Shown: one piece after another, positions 8,801-11,483 of the stretch
How the letters are laid out: every line of letters starts with the position of its first letter
Position numbering within the stretch: position 1 is the stretch's first letter
DNA from: Prolixibacteraceae bacterium UBA6162
GTDB taxonomy: Bacteria; Bacteroidota; Bacteroidia; Bacteroidales; Prolixibacteraceae
DNA length: 11,483 nt
Assembly: GCA_002428215.1 (NCBI GenBank)
Contig: DIUI01000077.1
Location: forward strand, 1 to 11,483
Direction: 5' to 3'
Notes under the pieces: model-generated
What the model saw: only the letters and a program-made list of their open reading frames with translations
The model's database searches: none
What the model was told of the DNA's origin: nothing
Position numbers and translations under genes: made by a program

Positions 8801-10461
8801 AAAGCAGATTCCAAATTACTTGTACCTACAGTAGTCCCAGTTGTTACACCAACAGCGCTAGTGCCATCCCATTTGCGGATTGCTTCGTTGAATTCAATCC
8901 TAATACCACCAGTGGTGGGGTTATTCAAAGCACTTGCCTCAATACCGGTAGCAGAATTGGCGGGAGTATTAGATTTAACAGTGGGTGCATCGTAATCACC
9001 AACTTTGAAAGTCCACGAAGCAGTCATTCCTTTATAAGGATTCTCACTTCTGTCGGTAACGATTCCAAAATCTAATGTTACTGTATAAGTTGAAGCACTT
9101 GCAAATTTCTTATCAACAGCCAAATGCAATTCATCATTGTTAAGTATTCGACCAGTAGCCACATTCAACTGAACAAAAACACCATCTTTATCATGTATTG
9201 TTACATTGCCTTCACCCATGCGAACAGGCTCATCGAATTTAATCAAAACCTGAGCGTCGTTTGCGACTGTAGTGCCAAGAGGAGTACTACTTCCTAAAAC
9301 AACACTAGGAGCAACAACATCATCAAGGTCAATATCTACTTTTGTAACCGAAGAAATTGTTGGGGTAAGAGATCCAGGAGTTTCAGTAACGTAAAATAAA
9401 TCATATTTAGTTCCATCTAAAGCTGTATTCGTTAGAGTACCAACTGTAAATGAGACCTTAGAGGACCCAGAAAGCGACACACTGCCTCTTCTTAAATAGT
9501 TAGCAGTGAATGTGCCGGATTTAACATATGTATCAGTCGGAGTACCGATATTATTTGTTCCTACTAACCAATATAAAGTACCAGACTTATTCGACTCAAC
9601 ATCGTATTCCACAAAAGAAGGACCCATATCGGTTAATAGCAACTCAACTTGGGGGGTTGTAGTGTCTCTGGTAGAAAATGCCCAGGTGGCTTTGTCAGAA
9701 ATACCAGCAAACGAAAGTGAGTTTGTACCCACATCGCGAATAAAACCGGACTCCATGATTACATACATATCGGCATTATCCGGTATATCAACTGATGCCA
9801 ATGAGAGGGTAACAGTAGTAACTCCAGCAGAAGTTGGAGCCCCAATAGTAATGGTGGAACTTTTATCGAAAATATGAACAACATCATCATTATTACCGGC
9901 TACACTATTTACTTTCATTAAGTAAACCTTTTCAGTACCAGTTGTAACACCAACATTTTCATTGAACGAAATAACCAAGTTGCCATTTTTAACTTCGGTT
10001 GGTGTTTGATTTTGCTTAACAGGTGCTCCAATGGCCACCATTAATGGGGCAGTATAGTCACCCACAGTAAACGTCCATGTTGCCGGAGCGGAAACGTTAT
10101 TACTGCCGGCTACAGTTTTAATGGCAGTTGCGTCCCAAGTAAGAAAGTAGGTTTTCTTTTCGGCAAGCGGAAGGTTAAATACCACCTTATTACCGGTGAT
10201 AACAACTTCTGTACCCTTAGCCTGACCGATAGACTTCTGAAAAACAGCAGTACCGGTGCCATCCGTCCCCTCAAATAGGGTAACCTGACCGATAGTACCG
10301 TAAGTCACGGTCTGATCGAAGGTAACAGAAATCCCAACCGACTTGTCAAAATTAGGTTCACCGCCTTTTGGTACGTATACTTGACCGAATGCCAAATTGA
10401 CAATCAGCACAAGCATAAGAGCCATCGACAGACCTAAAAGTCGTGTAAATGATTTTCTCAT
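2833..10461 (-). CDS. Giant T9SS-exported surface protein with twenty Ig-like modules
   Basis: The 2542-residue protein begins with a signal peptide (MRKSFTRLLG, hydrophobic 7-25, cleavage probably near AFG/Q at 26-27). Residues 28-2464 divide into twenty modules of 99-138 residues, most closed by a linker like W-x-F-T-x-G/R-D-x-x-A-P. Eighteen fit the bacterial Ig-like SbsA/Big_5 pattern: an F-D/N-E-x-V strand, then YxVxVxxGxVxDxxGN, then WxFTT. Modules 3 (271-385) and 12 (1366-1464) are of another, FN3-like type. The end (2465-2542) is a type-A T9SS sorting domain: KLYPNPF, the SGVYIV strand and terminal RIVKR. No catalytic domain is visible, so an adhesive or structural surface role is inferred. 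The reading frame is unbroken. The start is placed at the signal peptide; an ATG at 10533 preceded by AAAGGAGG is a serious alternative (2566 residues). The frame extends to 10593, but that ATG lies in the promoter. Confidence 0.9.
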   Translation of the reverse strand: MRKSFTRLLGLSMALMLVLIVNLAFGQVYVPKGGEPNFDKSVGISVTFDQTVTYGTIGQVTLFEGTDGTGTAVFQKSIGQAKGTEVVITGNKVVFNLPLAEKKTYFLTWDATAIKTVAGSNNVSAPATWTFTVGDYTAPLMVAIGAPVKQNQTPTEVKNGNLVISFNENVGVTTGTEKVYLMKVNSVAGNNDDVVHIFDKSSTITIGAPTSAGVTTVTLSLASVDIPDNADMYVIMESGFIRDVGTNSLSFAGISDKATWAFSTRDTTTPQVELLLTDMGPSFVEYDVESNKSGTLYWLVGTNNIGTPTDTYVKSGTFTANYLRRGSVSLSGSSKVSFTVGTLTNTALDGTKYDLFYVTETPGSLTPTISSVTKVDIDLDDVVAPSVVLGSSTPLGTTVANDAQVLIKFDEPVRMGEGNVTIHDKDGVFVQLNVATGRILNNDELHLAVDKKFASASTYTVTLDFGIVTDRSENPYKGMTASWTFKVGDYDAPTVKSNTPANSATGIEASALNNPTTGGIRIEFNEAIRKWDGTSAVGVTTGTTVGTSNLESAFKLYENGVATDVLVVAYTSNTLQLRKASGSFVDNANYQLNFLSWNVSDANSNAMSDLLVYTFSTKDTKAPEIESFYASTVKEDLAGNKTAANNAQLWLEFSEKIFVGNTTTALSGSNLNHTLEVFNGTSTSTVNTNQYTVQVATTDTSSIVKLIPVSTWLDGGSYKLTFVATGFQDAAGNAFTGVNNKTIKIADEVAPTVALTYPSSQTAAAALADVVLTFTDASALLDLDKNPLASSLVSPTLVTLRKGGANGTVVSLNGAISYNAGTKTLTIASGVLTAGNSYELTVNSGIQDEFGNKLAATTFNFIIASTTAPAVVQSDYGVYSTVPLADATGVAANSSISAEFKEGIVANGSVSSITIEYYNLETMATGTIAVTSFDISGNTLSINHNPLPGNSTVTVTLGAGLVKAQSGSNTNSAFSWTFTTVETIKPAPTAYSPAVGATNVAIGNVLAIEFANEKDQLQLSGNNGYLELIETDSQAKTTLVLSSSNTKFWYTGNDATVSITLSADLKPNTNYEVKVIGGPIQDKSGNLMDNIEGDTWTFTTTTSSFAVVQDDPTKLYNYRDNYATGTVSLNVKFTNNVHSGNPTKTIKLEKMDNANIGSASETIFTLNPTDGAFVWSNNELTINFPTTPLVASSTYMLTFEAGVVTDVYNQPLTGTTITFFTGNRNGPVATFTPAHDAEVGNIENVSIEFDEVLYYVSNTPLPGTLTAATKAYIESAITNSTITFTEGGTATSALIGTYTVTLSNRTVGIQFAKGTLAATKSYTLTVAANGFVNSEGTPYKVFTTDVTGAVAAQSATFNVRDYSKPTVSIGNVLAATGSLSSTLNFEVTVNKPGTFQYLITSTTASPTTWSGSTYYNGTTAVPVVHTGLATTAKVNQYIWVRAVDENGESNLASYTFTTGDNVAPKITAFRVGNTDVLDADPTSLVTGISRTASLTLVFDEEVPTPAGAVVYVRDTNGLLVGSYSITSSATVSKAVSYGALGTHTATTSSFTLTLDGALLSTLKENTEYTLEIVKDLIEDVSGNKYITHTTRRIKTLDNVKPSVTLAWSAEAKTVTSTYVGSVNKAEVKSVANVTLNFDEPVKFGTSSSVFIYEDSNTTSGTIAPGATNTDDRLVEVISNVVLASDGLSAQFSIDASRLELNKVYAVYVATATFSDFGSPANTLSATLTEFFVLADQQAPLAEFSYSIAQGSNDPANENIDVSTAIIVSFDEAIQWKPFPLATIDARLLGKMVSLVNNDGDNIEVTLEYQTATNTILSGTVSHTIKVTPKKLLEGHHTYVLTVKDVQDVNGYAPSSNYVLTFTTGDKSRRMPPVAVFSPEHDALKVEASGPFVVTFDKNILAYVNVNSLLVEGPVTSVNAADYFEIKVGATVANTSVSATYTVTDGKIVTITPVQPVTSTYVVRYGLKTTADIYDSYGNKLAGSLNESGVTYAEVQVKDWEGLAMPTLSPNAGSTRLDADLTMTFGEYVYKGVGNLYIRNHETGQLVTTIAADSDKVSVKGMKVTVKQDVLEENTKYYVVVDSGFVTDYYGNGWNGITDVNINSWTFTTRDISGPQVVAQSPAPGSTNVLVNEKVVLEFDQAVNLGSGYLVLYHEDGTPFKMVNINTGTSVPVQTYGVQTTTLEWTVGPLESHTKYYVRVTEGAIVDLSGVKFTGIYGQAWEFTTEDTSAPVVEATLPADDATDVVRNPLFEIHFKNNVLKGSGQIRIYPRDGVTPLETINVTSANVVVSGNEVHFHFETLLSANAEYYIYVQPGAFTNASTNKLAFAGITTAWGWNFTTGATIVDRDAPTIVDHSPVGVQETVHQEFMIEFNEAIVAGTGKLHVYEAATDSLVLLLDVADAVIDGNVITFSYDKDDFSLTVSTEYYVLVEAGVVVDESGNEFAGIADKTMWVFTTGDEYATSAPEIAHSNFKLYPNPFNNELNIDNHNKLSRVIITNIAGQRVMDIQFPERTISTSNLVSGVYIVTMVTNEGTTQSERIVKR
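2836..3069 (-). other. T9SS C-terminal sorting domain (Por secretion tail) of the giant protein
   Basis: Residues 2465-2542 contain the hallmark FKLYPNPFNN strand, the middle IITNIAGQRV strand, the LVSGVYIVTM strand and a basic RIVKR end. In Bacteroidota this domain directs Sec-exported proteins through the T9SS outer-membrane translocon. It is then normally removed, with attachment to the surface or release. This is the most diagnostic part of the protein and fixes both phylum and cellular destination. Confidence 0.93.
3070..10380 (-). repeat. Array of twenty protein-level Ig-like modules
   Basis: Module boundaries in residues of the 2542-residue protein: 28-139, 140-270, 271-385, 386-493, 494-623, 624-751, 752-869, 870-986, 987-1104, 1105-1227, 1228-1365, 1366-1464, 1465-1601, 1602-1739, 1740-1871, 1872-2005, 2006-2114, 2115-2230, 2231-2349 and 2350-2464. 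Modules 17-20 are closest to the consensus (YYVxV, VxDxxGN, WxFTT). Those in the middle have drifted further. I saw no near-identical copies at DNA level, so the duplications look old rather than a recent tandem expansion. Confidence 0.8.
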
Positions 10462-10533
10462 AGCATAAAAATTTAAATTGAACTTAATTGATTGATTTTG
10501 TTGTATTATTAATTTCATCAATTTCTCAGACAT

Positions 10534-10548
10534 AGAAAGCCTCCTTTC
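10534..10548 (-). promoter_or_regulatory. Shine-Dalgarno-like GGAGG displayed in a small hairpin before an alternative ATG
   Basis: On the minus strand the sequence is GAAAG-GAGG-CTTTC (10548-10535): a perfect 5-bp inverted repeat with GAGG as loop, followed by T and the ATG at 10533. The AAAGGAGG core (10547-10540) is a near-perfect anti-SD match with six bases to that ATG. The ATG is in frame with the giant gene and would add 24 residues before the signal peptide. Such a strong SD is unusual in Bacteroidota. Confidence 0.55.
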
Positions 10549-10562
10549 GCGGAAACTTAGTG

Positions 10563-10594
10563 CAAACGTAAGAATAATCGAAACAATATACAAA
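10563..10594 (-). promoter_or_regulatory. Bacteroidota promoter of the giant gene (TTTG-N20-TACGTTTG)
   Basis: On the minus strand a -33 TTTG (10594-10591) is followed by exactly 20 bases and then TACGTTTG (10570-10563), a full match to the Bacteroidota housekeeping sigma consensus. Transcription should begin near 10558-10556. That leaves a leader of about 23 bases to the ATG at 10533 or about 95 to the one at 10461, and rules out the ATG at 10593, which lies inside the -33 box. Confidence 0.8.
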
Positions 10595-10892
10595 ATTATT
10601 TTGCATAAAAATATAGGTCTAACCGCCCACTACGGGCAGATTTCGGACATATTTTTCAACAGCCGGTTCGTTTACGTATCTTTTAGCGTTTCAAAATACC
10701 GACAGATGATCTGCCTGCATTACTAAAATGGGACTCCGCTTCTTACGGAATCAACAGCCAAATATACGGTTTTTTTAAAACGCACACTTGTATGGCAGTA
10801 AAATTATAGGGCAATGTGAAAAAAAGTTATTGATAAAGACGCAATCGCGAACTATAAGCTGATATTGGGGGTGTTAATAACAGGGGGACAAG
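10595..10892. other. Non-coding region upstream of the giant gene's promoter
   Basis: No credible coding frame is present on either strand. Visible structure is minor: a 4-bp hairpin GCCC-ACTAC-GGGC (10625-10637), an inverted pair GGCAGAT (10635-10641) and ATCTGCC (10709-10715), and a short palindrome CAGAT-G-ATCTG (10703-10713). These could bind a regulator of the divergent promoter, but no known operator is recognised. Confidence 0.4.
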
Positions 10893-10946
10893 ACGAAAGA
10901 CGAAAGACAAAAGATAAAAGAAAAAAGGAAAATGTACTTTGTACTT
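10893..10946. repeat. Degenerate heptamer tandem repeats
   Basis: Five consecutive 7-base units occupy 10893-10927: acgaaag, acgaaag, acaaaag, ataaaag and aaaaaag. They decay stepwise toward poly-A. After five bases a second heptamer, tgtactt, occurs twice in tandem (10933-10946). This resembles short tandemly repeated repetitive (STRR) sequence seen in intergenic regions of some bacteria. No coding role is apparent. Confidence 0.6.
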
Positions 10947-11178
10947 CCCTAAATAGCATTGACCGTTTAGTTCAACATTCTTTTAATATTACCATCGGGC
11001 AACTATGAGCCAGTGGTTCTTGTTCTGGGCAAACTTCGAAGGGGCGAATGCAATCAATATATTCTCCCTATTCAACCCCTTCAGGGTTGTGGTTATGATG
11101 ATGATGTTTTTACCCTGCATTTCCGTCCGCCAGTTGGCGGACTATTATTATTCAATCCCTTCAGGATTGCGAAAAATA

Positions 11179-11201
11179 ACAACCCCAACGGGGTTGAACA
11201 A
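11179..11201. repeat. Palindromic repeat, copy 1 of a 23-bp pair
   Basis: This copy is centred on caaccccaacggggttg (7-bp stem, AAC loop) and is identical over 23 bases to 11250-11272. Both copies are followed by gaacaa. Sharing flank as well as stem shows copying of a defined unit rather than chance palindromy. Confidence 0.8.
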
Positions 11202-11249
11202 TAATAGCCCCGGATTGCTATCCGGGGTAAGAGGCGTCCCGTTCCGTCC

Positions 11250-11272
11250 ACAACCCCAACGGGGTTGAACAA
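11250..11272. repeat. Palindromic repeat, copy 2 of a 23-bp pair
   Basis: Identical over 23 bases to 11179-11201, offset by 71 bases. The interval between the two contains an unrelated stem-loop (11208-11227), so the cluster mixes several repeat families. Confidence 0.8.
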
Positions 11273-11483
11273 AATTGTCCGCCTACCGGCGGAAGAGGTC
11301 CCTGCACAGCCTGTCCCGCGATCGCGGGAGATTGCAATTGTAAATCAGCGTAGCTAAATCCGCGCCAGCGGGAGCTTGTTGAAGTCAACGCAACCCAATT
11401 AGGTTGCCTTCGGCTCCGCTCAGGCAACCCAGTCAATTCATGTTGACTGAGCGAAGTCGAAGGCAACTTGTCGCAGGGAACCT

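Larger units (their letters stand above)
11073..11448. repeat. Cluster of REP-like palindromic elements
   Basis: At least ten short inverted repeats lie almost end to end: 11073-11089 (caaccc/gggttg), 11125-11142 (gtccgcca/tggcggac), 11153-11169 (caatcc/ggattg), 11180-11196 (caacccc/ggggttg), 11208-11227 (ccccggat/atccgggg), 11251-11267 (caacccc/ggggttg), 11278-11293 (tccgcc/ggcgga), 11314-11329 (perfect palindrome tcccgcgatcgcggga), 11402-11429 (ggttgcct/aggcaacc) and 11431-11448 (agtcaa/ttgact). The cluster runs close to the right edge. It resembles the intergenic palindrome families common in Bacteroidota genomes, which may be mobilised by REP-associated Y1 (RAYT) transposases; no such transposase is in the window. 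Open frames across it are by-products of the repeats. Confidence 0.75.

Noticed and set aside
9506..9877. 123-residue plus-strand frame opposite the giant gene
   Set aside because: It is a mirror of the repetitive coding strand with no independent motif or promoter. The same holds for the other frames at 2857-3187, 5833-6033 and 7048-7347.
2833..10461. Recent tandem duplication or assembly collapse within the module array
   Set aside because: The modules are all well diverged and no near-identical DNA blocks were seen, so collapse of identical repeats or recent expansion is not supported.
10462..10593. Start of the giant gene at the upstream ATG at 10593
   Set aside because: That ATG lies inside the predicted -33 box (10594-10591) and before the expected transcription start, so it cannot be on the mRNA. 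The in-frame ATG at 10533 remains open and is treated as a finding.
11179..11272. Two identical 23-bp palindromic repeats as a CRISPR fragment
   Set aside because: There are only two copies. The 48-base gap holds another hairpin rather than a unique spacer, and other palindrome families are interleaved. No cas gene is present.
11005..11466. Open frames on both strands of the right-end region (about 60-90 residues, with NPFR and NPNGVE phrases)
   Set aside because: They are translations of the palindromic repeats. They have no family resemblance, overlap each other on opposite strands, and have no promoter or ribosome site.
10595..11483. tRNA, rRNA or riboswitch in the long non-coding right end
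   Set aside because: No cloverleaf, T-arm GTTCRA context, rRNA conserved segment or known riboswitch core could be recognised on either strand.

Overview
The window looks like part of a Bacteroidota chromosome, probably Bacteroidales or a related marine or gut lineage. Three things point there: a type IX secretion (T9SS) C-terminal sorting domain on a giant exported protein, promoter sequences matching the Bacteroidota pattern TTTG-N20-TAnnTTTG, and near absence of Shine-Dalgarno sites at most starts. No marker gene fixes the genus.

Layout, left to right. Positions 1-221 hold the 5' part of an unrecognised minus-strand gene that runs off the left edge. A divergent promoter region (222-330) separates it from a plus-strand pair with overlapping ATGA stop/start: a YdfG-type short-chain dehydrogenase/reductase (331-1098) and a family-2-like glycosyltransferase (1095-1805). 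Convergent to these is a minus-strand FMN-dependent nitroreductase-family gene (1919-2662). A strong hairpin terminator (2785-2815) ends the next minus-strand gene, which fills two thirds of the window (2833-10461, 2542 residues). That gene encodes a signal peptide, twenty consecutive beta-sandwich modules of about 100-140 residues (18 bacterial Ig-like SbsA/Big_5 type, two divergent) and a T9SS sorting tail. I see no catalytic domain. Its own promoter and an unusual leader, with a Shine-Dalgarno-like GGAGG in a hairpin loop ahead of an alternative in-frame ATG, lie at 10531-10594.

The last ~890 bases (10595-11483) contain no credible gene. They hold a heptamer tandem repeat (10893-10946) and a dense cluster of short GC-rich palindromes (11073-11448) resembling REP-like intergenic repeats.

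The giant protein is predicted to leave the cell through Sec and then T9SS and to end up at the surface or released, as an adhesin or structural fibre. The reductase/transferase pair and the nitroreductase are ordinary cytoplasmic metabolism, and nothing in the sequence ties them to the giant protein. The features most worth following are the modular architecture and its two odd modules, the leader of that gene, and the palindrome cluster. I do not see evidence for a wholly new multi-gene system.
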